This document shows positions 24,047-35,600 of a DNA stretch of 40,656 bases, in pieces (the stretch's first letter is position 1; each line of letters opens with the position of its first letter). The DNA is taken from contig AZLU01000302.1 of the NCBI GenBank assembly GCA_002224055.1, forward strand, positions 1 to 40,656, read 5' to 3'. The stretch comes from Pezizomycotina sp. ARF18 (taxonomy: Eukaryota > Ascomycota). The position numbers and the translations under genes were made by a program. Below the pieces are notes generated by a model, which was not told where the DNA came from, ran no database searches, and saw nothing but the letters and a program-made list of their open reading frames with translations.

Positions 24047-25924
24047 ATGTCTTTGCCGACAACGACGGCAAACGGTTCCAGTTCAGTTCAGGCTCAATCC
24101 GCGCAGAGAGATTCGCTTTTGACAGTTCCTACCCGGACGTCTTCGAAAAAGGGACAGAATTCGCCCACTTCCACGGCCACACCGCAGCAACCAACAGTCC
24201 TCCGAGTATCTCGAACGAAGTCGGAGGCGAAGGGACCAGCAGAAAGACCGGAAGCGGCGTAGGAGAAGAGAAGGAGGAGGTAGCGGCACACCAAGCGTAG
24301 CCGATTCGATGGAGAGCAGAGGAGAGAAAAAACGCTCCGGGTTATCTGGGTTCTTCAGTTGCCTGAGCTGTTGTCGCGGGTCCGATGATTTGGGTGCCTC
24401 TGGTGATGAGCCCCCGAGGAAAGTACAACCTCAACGTGAAGCTGTACACCAAAACCAGGCGGTACAGAATGACGTGTACACAGAATCCAAGAGGCGGTCA
24501 CAGCCAGTGAAGGCAGTAGAGGAAAAGAAACCAGGGGACGCCGATGACCATGATGCCGTCCTCAACGAGAAAGCCCGACTCCTGTTCCAGTACAGGAGCC
24601 TTCAACGACGACTCAGGAATCTGTTCCGGACGTAGCAGGGGAAGCTTCGGATTCCCAGGACCGGATACTCCCTGGAGACAAGACTAACGCGGAGGAGGCC
24701 GTTGCCAGCCGCGAGAGAACACCTCTGCCGGTGGTAGCACCGCTGCCGGAGCACCAGAAGCACCGGAGGGTCTGGCGCCACTCACCCGCCAGCGATAAGT
24801 AATAAATTCGAGAAGCAACCTCAGCTAGACACGAGGTCGGCTGGTCTGCAGCCTCCCCAACCGTCATGCAGACCCCTCCCTCTCCGATGGATGAAGACCA
24901 TAAAACCGAGGAGTCCGCACCTGCTGCGTCAGCATCAGCGCCGCAAGTCGCACCATTGACTATTTCGACAGATAAAGAAGATAAGCGCAAGTCGGCGTCT
25001 AGCATTCAGCCATCTACCCCATCGAAGATGATGGAACGCACATAATGCCTATTGAACCACCAACGGAGAGCTTGCCCGAGGAAGATGCGGAAGCGGAAGC
25101 AGCTAAGTGGGAATGACAACGATTCCTACGGATGAGCCCGAGTCGCCAGCTGCCGAGAAGTGGCTATTACCCCACTTCAGAACGATTCAAGGGTAAAAAA
25201 TGTTTAGTTTTGGATCTCGACGAAACGCTTGTCCATAGCAGCTTCAAGGTATGTCCACGTGATCACTCCCTTGTGTTGAAATTACGAGTTGCATAAAATG
25301 AGCCCGCTAATATAGTGCTTGCATGAACAGCTACTACATCAAGCCGATTTTACAATACCCGTTGAAATCGAAGGATCCTACCACAATATTTACGTTATTA
25401 AGCGTCCAGGTGTGGATCAATTCATGAAGCGTGTCGGTGAGCTGTATGAGGTGGTTGTTTTTACCGCCTCCGTTTCAAAGGTATGGTCTCTGTAATTTGA
25501 ATATCTTCCTCGATCCACAATATTAATTGATAACACTATTCTCCAGTATGGCGATCCGCTCCTTGATCAACTCGATATCCACCACGTTGTTCATCACAGG
25601 CTTTTCCGGGATAGTTGTTCAACCACCAAGGGAATTACGTCAAGTAAGAAACTGCTCCGCCTTGTAATCTTTAGCTTTCTCCAAAATATTCATGCAATTC
25701 CCCCTTTTTTAGGACCTGTCACAATTGGGTAGAGACTTGAAGGATACCATCATTATGACAATTCACCTACATCGTACATCTTCCACCCACAACATGCCCT
25801 TCCCGTTAGCAGCTGGTTTCTGACGCACACGACAACGAACTGCTTGACCTTATACCGTCCTCGAAGATCTCGCCACGTCCCAAGTTAGGGATGTCAGCCT
25901 TGTTCTTGATGTCGCCTTATATAA
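24047..25924 (+). CDS. psr1: Psr1/NIF-type HAD phosphatase (FCP1-like domain), with about 15 single-base losses
   Basis: Membrane-associated Ser/Thr phosphatase of the Psr1/Psr2 (plasma-membrane sodium-stress) type. The C-terminal catalytic domain has the HAD signature [16 protein letters not shown] (DxDxT nucleophile), then [52 protein letters not shown], and a C-terminal part with the conserved DNSPTSY and [13 protein letters not shown] blocks, the last two in shifted frames. Introns at 25249-25330, 25481-25546 and 25644-25712 have good splice sites. The long N-terminal half is disordered (Ser/Pro/Thr/Glu-rich) and carries a Cys cluster ([10 protein letters not shown], from the frame at 24309) that could be palmitoylated, as known for yeast Psr1. 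I chose ATG 24047 because composition becomes coding there. Reading the whole gene requires about 15 missing bases, nearly all G or C in short runs (for example 24574-24576, 24746, 24785, 24861, 25017, 25109, 25170, 25183, 25757, 25855). The stop at 25922-25924 also depends on one such correction. Identity is very secure; intactness is not. Confidence 0.93.
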
Positions 25925-27387
25925 ATTACGTCCTATTCTGGTCCGCGACCGAGGGCCAGGCTCTGAGCTAGTTGTCGGAATTTTCGACCGTCTCTGTATC
26001 AAACCGCTTTTTTTCGCCTTTTTTGAGCATCCGATCTCTCATATTCACCCATAGATCCCGTCGGTGTCATAATTAATGGTCTCTTAGCTGCTGTACCGTT
26101 TTCCCAGCTTCGTAGGACATCGTTTCCCCTTTCCCGTTAAGTTTTTTAGTATCATTATCAGAACAATCTTCCCTTTTCTCCTATATCAAAAAAAGAACAT
26201 GTTTCGTCTATGTTTTTAGCTATTGCATATGCCTCTTACATTCTCCTTTCCGCCTATGGCTTTCTCATTGTACCTTAAGTAACATAACAAGAATATTTTC
26301 CCCTTCCCTTTTGTATTTGCGTATTTGGCCCTTTCATTTCTGTGTTACTAGTGTCTTTACCTTCAGCTTATTTCCTTTGTCTTCTTACTCTATACTTTTT
26401 TTCCTTGCATTTCTTTGTCATCTACTTTCAGTTCTACAGTGTATTTATTTTCTCGTTGCTCTCTCGAAACTATTCCCCCTCTCTGAGGCTTGTTTATTGG
26501 ATAAATCTTTCCAGTCCCAGAATTGATTACTAGGATGGTTCTAGGTACTATATATATAAATCCGAATAGTCCCAATATTTTGGCAGTGTCCAAATTACAA
26601 AATCTTCTCGTTCGATCTGGAGAAGATATACGTATTTTCTTGCAGTATTCTACAGTGAAACGACGCACACCCCTTATGCCCTTCGTCTTGGTTCTCTATC
26701 CAAATTGGTGTCTCGTGCTTGTATCCCGGTCCAATCTCTCGTATTACGAGAGTGCAATTGTCAACTCGCCATCCTGGGCACAAACCTTTTGTTTATCTCA
26801 TTCTTGAGTTCATTTACTTTAGTCTTACTACTTTTCCTTCAAATAATCCATCAAGGCCATGTTGACTCGATCTGTATAATGTGTGTGGTTTTCAGACTGA
26901 GACTGCATAAGCCTATATGTATATACGAGGGGATACCTTTTTGGACGGTTGCCCGTTGAGTCGGCTCGCTTACCTTTCTTTCCAATACTAGTTTTTTGTA
27001 ACGTTTGTAATGTTAATATTAATATTTGAATATTCAATCATAAGCTATAACAAAATCAAGAAGTAGATAACATGCCTTGATAATATATATAAGTATCTAT
27101 CAACACTTCGTATATAATATACCTGCCAATATACACACTCATTCTTTAGTTCTCCACTTCTACCATTTGATTTACAATCTAGACTAGGCTCGATGATTGA
27201 AAAAAAAAAAAAAAAAAGACAGGGAACTAAAAATCGTGTTATATGCGTGTGTGTGTTTGGGGTTTCGGTCTGATGAAACATTCGGTTGACGTTTTTGACA
27301 GCGCTGGTTGTTTTGCTGTGAAAGTATACGTAGTAGAAAAAAGTACTAGTAGTAATAAAGTAAATAAATTCCCTCGGGATAAGAAAA

Positions 27388-27429
<42 letters not shown>

Positions 27430-27711
27430 GGCAAATAAATACTTAAGTAATAAGGTAGCAAGCGAGCTACTGTATACTTAAAGTATCCTATTTCCTTTTT
27501 GAGATACCCTTCCTTGACTTTATATCAATCCCGGTAGATTGAACTTCAATAGCGTTTGTCCGCTGCTTCCTTTTGACTCCAGCCGTTATCAATTTACAAT
27601 CAGCGAGAGAGGTGTGATAGAGAGCTCACTAGATTTGGGGCCGATCTCAACCAATTCGCTCTCAACCCGTTCACCTCTCCCCTCATTTTCACGAGTACAC
27701 GAAGATCCACT
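25925..27711. other. intergenic region between psr1 and sds22
   Basis: 3' flank of psr1, then AT-rich sequence with no convincing gene. Includes an A8T33 tract at 27384-27424. Open frames of 60-138 codons here are low in complexity or antisense shadows. Confidence 0.5.
27384..27424. repeat. A8T33 homopolymer block
   Basis: Eight A followed directly by about 33 T, roughly 290 bases upstream of the sds22 start codon. Confidence 0.85.
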
Positions 27712-29519
27712 ATGGTAGAACCGGCAGGCAAGAACGACACGACGGCCTCGGTAGCGATGCCACGAACGGCGAGGCAGCTACAGCAACTGGAGCATCGAAT
27801 AGAAACGATGCCCCAAGGGCGGCAGTGGTGGTAAACCCTCAGATCCTCAACCCAGACACCGACCAGGAAGATGACGAGGACGAAGGGCCTCCGCCAGAGT
27901 AATCGCAACGGATGAAGGTGTGAAGTAGCTCATTTTTACCCTATATTTCTTTCTATCTCTACCGCTGTACATATTATTCAACGTGCTTTCCCATCCAGAG
28001 TCACGGATTACTGTTGTCCACAGTTTACTGATAACCGCAATATAGATCTTTTAAACGATTACCCGCCCGATTCTGAAGTAAGACATTTTAAGGAAACGAA
28101 ACTCCATTTCTAAAAACCAAAAAAAGAAAAAAACCCACCACCCCAATTTTATGACTCCGTGCTACGATGTATCAACAATCATTACTATTCAACACGCTAA
28201 ACCCACTTCCGCCTTTGCTTCTTTCCTCTCCATATATATCCCGCGGATAAAACCTTCGTCGAAATTATTCGCTGCTGGTGTTTGCTAATGATGACTTTCC
28301 TGGCTGTACCCCCCAGGACATAGACCTCGTACACATGCGAGTATCGTCCATTCCATCTCTTGGTCTCCACCGCTTCAAGAACGTACAAAAGCTTTGCCTC
28401 CGACAAAACCAAATATCGCGGATTGAAGGGCTCGACACCCTCGCGGACACGCTCCAGGACGTAGACCTTTATGATAACAGTATATCGCATATCAGTCACG
28501 GCCTGCTTTCCCTAACGAACCTCACGAGCTTGGACCTCAGCTTCAACGCGATCAAGCACATCCGCAATGTCGAGACGCTAGTGAAGCTGAAAAATATATA
28601 TTTCGCCCAGAATAAAATATCCAAGATTGAAAATCTCGAGAAGCTGGTGGAATTGACAAACCTGGAGCTAGGAGCCAATAGAATCAGGGTAGGGAAAATA
28701 TCCGCGGCAGTCTACTTGAAAAAAAGAAAGAAAGAAAGAAAGAAAAAAAAAAGAAAAATAAATAAATAAATAAATAAATAAACAATTAGACTAACTATCG
28801 CGGGGTTTTTTTTGTAGGAAATTGAGAATCTGGAAACTCTTACAAAACTGGAAGAACATGGCTTGGGAAGAACAAGATTATTGAAATAAAGGTTCCACAC
28901 CACAACCCTCGTCATTTATTTGTATGTCCCATGCTAACTGCACTCGCAAGAACATCTCTCCTCTTGCAAACCTTAAGATCCTATCAATGCCGTCGAACAG
29001 GCTTACCTTCATATCCGGTCTAGAGGGCCTATCGAACCTAGAAGAACTATATCTTTCACACAATGCCATTGAGCAGGTTTCTGGCCTTGACAATACGGTT
29101 AGCCGCCTGTTTTTGAGCTGCTGCAGTAATAAAACAATATTGCTAATTCGCAATTGATTTGTTAGCCAAATCTGCGGTAATAGACATTTCCGCCAACCGC
29201 ATACAACATTTGAGCGGTTTAGGTCATCTCACGCACCTAGAGGAGCTGTGGGCTTCAGAGAATCAACTGTCGTCGTTCGCCGAAGTCGAAAGCGAACTCA
29301 GAAACAAGGCTGAGCTCACTACGGTATACTTTGAGCAGAACCCGTTACAGACTGAAAACCGGGCTACCTACCGCAACAAGGTTCGGCTAGCGTTGCCTCA
29401 GATCAAACAGATCGACGCCAGTACGTCTTCTCCCAGCCCTTTGCTTGTTACCATACAGCATTGTTTCGCCTACTGACGTGATATTGAATCGTGCAATAGC
29501 ATTCGTAACCACAGCATGA
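27712..29519 (+). CDS. sds22: Sds22, leucine-rich-repeat regulatory subunit of protein phosphatase 1
   Basis: PP1 regulator acting on the nuclear/cytoplasmic PP1 catalytic subunit. The acidic N-terminus NPDTDQEDDEDEGPPPE is typical of fungal Sds22. It is followed by tandem 22-residue LRRs of the SDS22 class (LCLRQNQISRIEGLD, LTSLDLSFNAIKHI, LKNIYFAQNKISKIENLEK, LELGANRI, LKILSMPSNRLTFISGLE, LEELYLSHNAIEQVSGLD, IDISANRIQHLSGL, LEELWASENQLSS) and the C-terminal cap with YFEQNPLQ and RNKVRLALPQIKQIDA. I place seven exons: introns 27918-28045, 28078-28316, 28689-28817, 28892-28950, 29098-29165 and 29421-29499, most with CTAAC/CTGAC-like branch sites. The final exon gives TFVTTA and a TGA at 29517-29519. 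Four single-base losses break the frame: at 27756 and 27899 (lost G), 28857 (probably C) and 29176-29177 (lost G). Length, about 350 residues, fits the family. Intron 28689-28817 contains AAAG/AAAT microsatellites. Confidence 0.95.
28721..28783. repeat. AAAG and AAAT microsatellite inside an sds22 intron
   Basis: Tandem aaag units followed by aaat units, entirely within the intron at 28689-28817. Confidence 0.85.
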
Positions 29520-30040
29520 TCTTTTCGATTATATTTGATGCCAAGCATAGCTTTTCTCTCCTTATTTTTCTTTCTTAATTACCCTTTCGACGCTATCTTG
29601 CATAATATCCTTCTTGCCATACACATATATCTTAGAATTAGTAGCGGTCCTATGTTCACTAATTTTTTTTTGTGGCCCTTCTAATTGTCTTCAATTATCA
29701 TTCCCTACATCATCATCAAAGTGCTTTCTACATATGATCTATACCACTTCTAGCACTGAAATGTCCTTTTCGTTCATTTTTCCTAATTAATTTTGCTGAT
29801 GTGATATCAGTTATGATATTATGATTCAGAACCCCAGCTTTGGTCATCAAGCTTTTCTTTCCTTTTCATAATTCGCTACATTTGGCGCCATTCGAAAGCA
29901 AGGCGTGACAGCAGCAACGTAAATGTGAATAGAAATTTGTAGCACGAGTTGAGATGCACCTTGCTAGACGTAGCATCATATCTTGAATTTTCTGAGACAA
30001 ATACCGTGGACAATATTTGCTAGTAAATGCACAGACACTT
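29520..30040. other. convergent intergenic region, no gene seen
   Basis: Separates the 3' ends of sds22 (+) and the dehydrogenase (-). T-rich, with no protein-like frame. Confidence 0.6.
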
Positions 30041-31102
30041 TTACTCAACGTCTACACCTTTGATCAAGGTCTTAATGCCCTTGCCTTGTTTGACGTTCTT
30101 AAAAGCTTCTTCAGCGTCCTTGAATGCAACCTGACCGGTAATGAGCTCCTTCACACTGACTCTTTTATCCTCCAAAAGCGCCACGGCCGTCGCGTAATCT
30201 CCGGGACCATATCTAAAAGACCCTTTGAACGTCAACTCCTTCGCTATCATCTTTGCCACGGGAACTGGATTTCGTCTTTGCCCATTCCAGCCTGCACGAA
30301 CGTTCCTCCCTTTTTAGCGACTTTGATTCCTGTGGCTATGCTGGGTTCCGCCCCCGATGCATCGATGACAATGTCGGCGCCGGCTCCAAGCCCGTTCTCA
30401 TCGATGATCCTGGCAGCGTTCTCAGAGGGTTTCGAGTCCCTTGACGGGTGAATGTTCCCGTGGCCACAGCGTACTCGTTCTTCGCAAAGTCCAGGCGAGA
30501 CTGCACGATATCCGCCGCCACAACTTTCGACGCCCCGAACGCCTTCGCGACGGCGCAGCACAGCAGCCCCACAGGTCCCGCTCCGAATACCACGACGGAT
30601 TGCCCCGGCCGGACGTCCGCGAGGCGAACGACGTGCACGGCCACGCTCAGCGGTTCCACCACGGCCCCTTCCTCGAGGCTGACGTGCTCGGGCAGCTTGT
30701 AGCAGAATTCCTCGGGCAAGACGTAGTACTTCGTCAGCGTGCCGTCGTACGGCGGCGTGGCGGCGAACCTCATGTCGTCACACAGGTTGTATTTCCCCTT
30801 TATGCACTGAACACAGTGTTGGCACGGGACTCCCGGTTCCATCGCTACCCTGTCCCCGACTTTTAGGTTTTTGCAGTCCGGGGAGACTGAGGTTACGATC
30901 CCGGAGGATTCGTGGCCGAGGATCATGGGTTTCGTGACGACATATTCGCCGATGCGGCCTTCGACCCAGTAGTGCACGTCGGAGCCGCAGATGCCTGTGT
31001 ATTTTACCTCGACGAGGACTTCGCGGGGGTTTGACAGGTAGGGGTGGGTCTTTCTTCGAAGACGATATCATCTTTGGCGCGGAGGATGAACGCGAGGTGC
31101 TG
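30041..31102 (-). CDS. zinc-dependent sorbitol/xylitol-type dehydrogenase (MDR family)
   Basis: NAD-linked polyol dehydrogenase oxidising sorbitol or xylitol to the ketose; cytosolic. Visible motifs, N to C: LAFILRAKDDIVFEERP; the catalytic-zinc region with GICGSDVHYW and GHESSG; the structural-zinc cysteines in CQHCVQCIKGKYNLC; FAATPPYDGTLTKYYVLPEE; the Rossmann motif VFGAGPVGLLC with a following Asp (AADIVQSRLDFAK) that fits NAD preference; GADIVIDASGAEPSI; and a C-terminus with FKGSFRYGPGDY ending at a TAA at 30041-30043. Three single-base losses break the frame, each in a C run of the coding strand (plus-strand G runs at 31037-31038, 30446-30448 and 30260-30262). The first few codons seem to be on an upstream exon: an acceptor (attag) precedes the CAG-CAC-CTC at 31102, but no start ATG is certain. 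Sorbitol versus xylitol preference cannot be decided by eye; L-arabinitol dehydrogenase is less likely. Confidence 0.93.
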
Positions 31103-32272
31103 CTAATTTTATAGTACATTCCGTTTAGAATTAGAATTCTGAGATATATACTTAAGTACCAAAGGGAAAGAAACGAGTAGTATTACATGGACGGATGGGA
31201 AGACGTTTATTTTATACCTTTTCGTTTGCCATTTTTGGCTGGAAAAGAAGTATTTCTATCGCTTTATCTCTTATCTCTTCTTATCGTACCACTTCAATTC
31301 GACCAAGCAGTTATAAGTGTCAAATACAACGTTCCTCCCTTTGCAAAATTGAAAAAGAAGATTGAATCGTTTAGAGTATTGCGACTTGTGCTTGCCCTTT
31401 ATATCCACACCTATATGACGACGATATGACTTTCGAATTGCCTTTCGGCTTCCAATAACATTTACGGCATCTCCGCCCGTTGGAACAAATTCTTTCAAGC
31501 TACTGTAGAAATTGCAAGGGGGATGGATATGTTGAGCGATATGGTGGGGGGAGACCAAAACGAAAGGAAGAAAAAAAAAGGAAAAAGAAAGAAAGAAAAT
31601 TAGTTCCCTCGTCGGAACCCCATCCGGTATATTTAAGTAAGTGAGAGGCGTTTTGAGTGCATAAAGTATTCGAAAAGCAGGGCATTTTTAGGCAGAGAGA
31701 GACATTTCTACCCCAGAGCTATATTTTTGAAGGAAGCCTGCCACGATTCACCAAGTTCACTCCGGGGGTAATAATCCGCCTAACAATTGTTACACAAAAT
31801 GCCTGTGTGCACGCACGCACCGCTCCAGTGCGTACAGGGAGGACACTCGTCGGTATATATCAAGAACCAGTCTATACTACTTTATATTTGAGAATAATTG
31901 CTGGCACACAATGTAAGGAACCTGTATTATATATAAAGAAGAAAAGCATATGTCATGTTGAAGTGAAGTGAGCAACTAAACAAATAAGGTGTAGCAGTGG
32001 TCTTTGTATATTCATCGGGATCTGAACTTTGGTAGACTCGTGGTTCTGAATCCATTTCGTCTTAAGCATCTCAAGACAGCAGATATATAATACACGAAGT
32101 CTCAAAATTAATATAGACCTGCAGAATAGAGGAGAGAAATTGAAATATTCGTATTCGCTTTGACTCGAGGAAGTACTGTATCCCTCCCTTCGTCCTTCGA
32201 ATACCGTGAAGCATGTCTCGTCTGTCGTGATCGTATAAGTTCTGCGTGGTGCAAAAAATCAAAAATTCCATC
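31103..32272. other. intergenic region, no gene seen
   Basis: Upstream of the dehydrogenase; probably holds its promoter and first short exon. Frames of 61-104 codons on both strands are not protein-like enough to call. Confidence 0.45.
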
Positions 32273-32537
32273 TCATTTTATGGAATCTGAGTTCGACCCG
32301 TTTTGTTTTCCTTCATCGTTTGTCTTTAACGAAACATCTTCGTCTCCCTTTGCTTTCTCCGAAGGAGCTGCCACCTCAGCCGCCGCCAGAGCGAAGGAAT
32401 CTGATATGTCGATATCCGAATATCTTTAATGCCGTACGTATAGTCATTTCCGCCCGAACGGCTAGTAGTTTGATCGCAACGGCAAGGCCCTTCAGCGGCT
32501 CGACAGACACGTAGCTGCTGCCGTTTTTACCGGGCAT
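32273..32537 (-). CDS. small unrecognised protein, frame-shifted
   Basis: Minus strand. An ATG at 32535-32537 (context cacaaccATG) opens a frame reading GSSYVSVEPLKGLAVAIKLL. After a frame change the sequence continues DIDISDSFALAAAEVAAP and then a hydrophilic tail with SLKTNDEGKQNGSNSDSIK, ending at a TGA at 32273-32275. Two lost G in short G runs (the second near 32416-32417) would connect the parts into about 88 residues. Composition is clearly coding on this strand, better than the plus-strand frames that overlap it. No family is recognised. It is divergent from the next gene. Confidence 0.5.
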
Positions 32538-32742
32538 GGTTGTGATATATATCGGTCGAATATATATATTAAAAATGGCCGCATGGAAGGAAATATTCGA
32601 ACACGACTAAGGAGGGCAAGCAATTAGGGATCCTCAAAAGCTCAAATCCTTGCTTGAAAACAGTTAGGCAGATGTAACAAATATATTATAGCAATATTGA
32701 TCAAATATACGTATATTAAGTTGAAGAACAAAGAATTACCGC

Positions 32743-33274
32743 GATATCGCCCAAGAGGCGCACAATACGATTAAAATCAAACACAAGGCTGAGTTTTATC
32801 GCATCGGTCGAACGGAATCGCTAGTGGGATATAACTTTTTCTTCAGATTTGATAAACAAATCGTACTTGTGAATGTTCAGTTTCTTGACTATCCCTAGGA
32901 TGATCAGGAGGCTTTTGAGAATACTGGTATGGAGGGAGCTTACCTCCCACGTCCTCTTGGCCCTAATCCTCCTGCTGCATTGCATGCTTAAAAGTGCGGT
33001 TTGTTGTTCGAAGGAAAAGGAGCGGTCAGAAGGACGCGGTATACATCATTAACGCGGAGCGAGAGATAGTTGATCCTTTCAACGCGGCCGCGGGCGCGCT
33101 GAGCTTCGAAGTAGGTTGATTCAGATAGTCAAAGAGGTAAATCCTTCGTATAAATTGATTATATAATATTCAAAATAGGTGTTTATAAAAAGTGGAATCT
33201 TGGTAGAAGCTTCGACGATGGAAAGATATGTTGAAATGGATCGTGTTCGTTCCCTGGCCCCGTTAGCAGGATAA
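32743..33274 (+). CDS. unrecognised protein, two or more exons, partial 5' end
   Basis: A plus-strand frame from at least 32743 reads AHNTIKIKHKAEFYRIGRTE, then SLVGYNFFFRFDKQ, meets an in-frame TAG at 32896-32898, and continues in the same frame with DDQEAFENTGMEGAYLPRP and LGPNPPAALHA. A lost C near 33000 restores the frame to GQKDAVYIINAEREIVDP and on to LSFE. An intron (33111-33178, donor GTAGGT, acceptor aaaatag) leads to a last exon, VFIKSGILVEASTMERYVEM and on, with a TAA at 33272-33274. The upstream start is not resolved; a frame change near 32741 suggests the coding region begins earlier. The TAG could lie in a very short intron (32863-32898, 36 bases). I do not recognise the family. 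Confidence 0.45.
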
Positions 33275-35424
33275 TGCAGAGATCCTTAAAAAATGAATAC
33301 GCTACGAACTTTGGTACGGTTACTACATGGTCATAAGATTTACCTTGCAACGCTGTAGATCAGCTGTAATTCAACTTGCAAGTTTAATATCAACCAAACT
33401 CTACAAGATGGAAACGATAGGTTATTTGTCTTTGCTTTTTTCTTTTTCGTTATATATATCAAACTTTCGCTTCGAGCTCGCGATTTCACTTCCTGCGGGA
33501 GGCGAACATGAAAAACTGCGGGGTCGAAAGCAAAACTTAACCTTAGTATACTAGGTATCTAGCCGCCGACAACCCTCTTCTCTATAGACGACATGTAATC
33601 AATTATTATTATTATTATTATTATTGGTAAATAAATAATATACAGCCTGGATTTAGGGCGGAGAAGGAAGAAAAAACGAGATAAGGAAGGGGGATATTGG
33701 GAGGCTTTGAACTCAGCCTTTTGGATAATTTTGAGAATAATTACGTCTACCAAAAACGAAACTACGGATCGCCTCAGAAAAGTAAACATAATTATTTATA
33801 TTTAAATAAAAAGTGATTCGCCTTGATAATATTCTGAAATAGCTCCGCCTTATATCCGATACCGTTTGCCATCAACATACAATCCAGCTTTTTCTAATTT
33901 CTTGTTCTTATTTGCCTCTCGATCAATTAAGGAGTCAGCGTCGTTGCGTGGACTTCGATTCCGGAGACAAAAGCGGATAGGAAGAATTACGCCCGATATC
34001 ACCTTTTTATAATTACATTGGCTTTATTGTTACAATGGACTACTGAAAGATGGCCTAAAAGCAGAGACTGATCAATCGCTGGCTTCCCGGCTTGCAGCTT
34101 GCTTGATGACATATATGTAAAGAATTGGATTCAGAAAAGATATCAGATCAAATCTGCTTCTAAGCTTCCGAGTATTTAGTTATTTAGAATTCATTATTTG
34201 GAATCAAAATAGTTACTTACTAGTATATATTTATATATATGGAATTTACGATGACTGGCTAGGTAGTTTAGACTTGGAAGATTTCATCATTCCTAATATA
34301 TACAACTCTTGTGACCTAAGATATAATACGGGACGAGAGTGTACATGAAAAAACACCAAGTAGCGATAGTTAATAAAAGCTTCTTTCTTTTCAAATTCAT
34401 CGAATTCTCTCTCTTCGAATTTCTCTTGAGCTTTTTTTATTATTTGTTTATTTTTTTGTTCCTTTGGGAGCTCGAGCTGTAAGCAAAGGACTGATCGCCA
34501 CGTGTGCTCGGATACGGCTGACGTAAAAACCGGGCGGATACCACTAGATCTTCAAAATTATAATAATATCAAACAAAGAGACAAAGAAATTTCTGAGGGC
34601 GAAATAATTTAAGTAGCTATGAATATATATCAGGCGCCTGAATCGCTCTTTGATTGGAATCCTTTATATTATCATTGGCGCGATGCCGTGGCGGTGATTC
34701 GGGGCCAACACTAAGGCAAGCGAAAGTTGAAAGATCGCCGAACCAACCGAGGTGTCCGCCAATGTTCCATGACGTTGAGAAGGAGATACATTTGAGCAGA
34801 ATTAAAGAGAAAAAGTATCATCCGTTCATTCTCAACTGCGAAGGAGGAAATATAATAATGGATTACGACGGATAAGCCGACGACGATATTACCCCAACTT
34901 TCCAAGCAAATGCTTGTTCTTTTTCGTTTTCTTTTCTTTTTCCTTAATTCATTCCGCCAATTACCGTCCATCGATGGAGTCGTAACAGAAAAGGTCCTGT
35001 CCCTAACTTCCTTATTGTGCATCGATACGGCCGAAAGTATTGTCATTATTGTAAAGTCTCTGATGTTTCATCTTATTAGTGTAACCGTTATTTTTTTTTT
35101 TTTTAAAAAAAAAAAAAAAAGTAAGCACTAAAACCCATTCCGAGACCATTTTTATACGTCTGCTGTTCCTGGTGGAAGAGATTCCCCCGGATGTCGCAGA
35201 GGGCGATGATGCAAACCATGGGATTATCCCTACTTCCTGTGGGGTCTAAAGAATCAGGGTGTTTCTGGTTTCCGCACAATTTTCATTATTCTAGAAGTTC
35301 CATGTTTACCCGTTGGCTGTTTGAAGGTTTTGCATAGCCATTGTCAGAAATAGAAATCGTATATACAGAAGTACGCGAATGTAAGTATGCGAACGTATCA
35401 AACGTGGGAGCTGGCTTCCTGGTT
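33275..35424. other. intergenic region, no gene seen
   Basis: AT-rich. Includes a (TTA)n microsatellite at 33605-33627 and a T/A homopolymer block near 35,090-35,120. No convincing frames. Confidence 0.5.
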
Positions 35425-35432
35425 TATAAATA
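35425..35432 (+). promoter_or_regulatory. TATA box of the cystine-knot precursor gene
   Basis: TATAAATA lies 169 bases upstream of the ATG at 35601, in otherwise mixed sequence. The distance would give a leader of about 100-140 bases. A consensus TATA box fits an inducible, highly expressed secreted-peptide gene; that inference is mine. Confidence 0.5.
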
Positions 35433-35600
35433 CACCGGCAGCACGAGACCCGAAGGATAGAAATATCAGTTTTCTAAAATCAAAGGTGGAAGGAACTGAA
35501 AAGTTCATACGCAATATCCTTTACTATTTCCCTCGTTACAATCTGCATCACAGTACAAGAGCATCCAAGTCCTATCCTTCGTATATTAATCACAACTATC

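Noticed and set aside
24613-25005. 130-codon minus-strand frame
   Set aside because: Antisense shadow of the psr1 disordered region, which reads naturally on the plus strand once lost bases are allowed.
24047-29519. psr1 and sds22 as a functional phosphatase cluster
   Set aside because: Adjacent and co-oriented, but separated by about 1.8 kb, and no shared regulatory sequence was seen; two housekeeping genes can be neighbours by chance.
30441-30866. 141-codon plus-strand frame and two shorter ones inside the dehydrogenase
   Set aside because: Antisense shadows of a GC-rich, well-identified minus-strand gene.
24047-31102. Idea that psr1, sds22 and the dehydrogenase are pseudogenes
   Set aside because: All catalytic and structural motifs and splice sites are intact, there is a single class of lesion, and unrelated genes share it; sequencing or consensus error explains this better.
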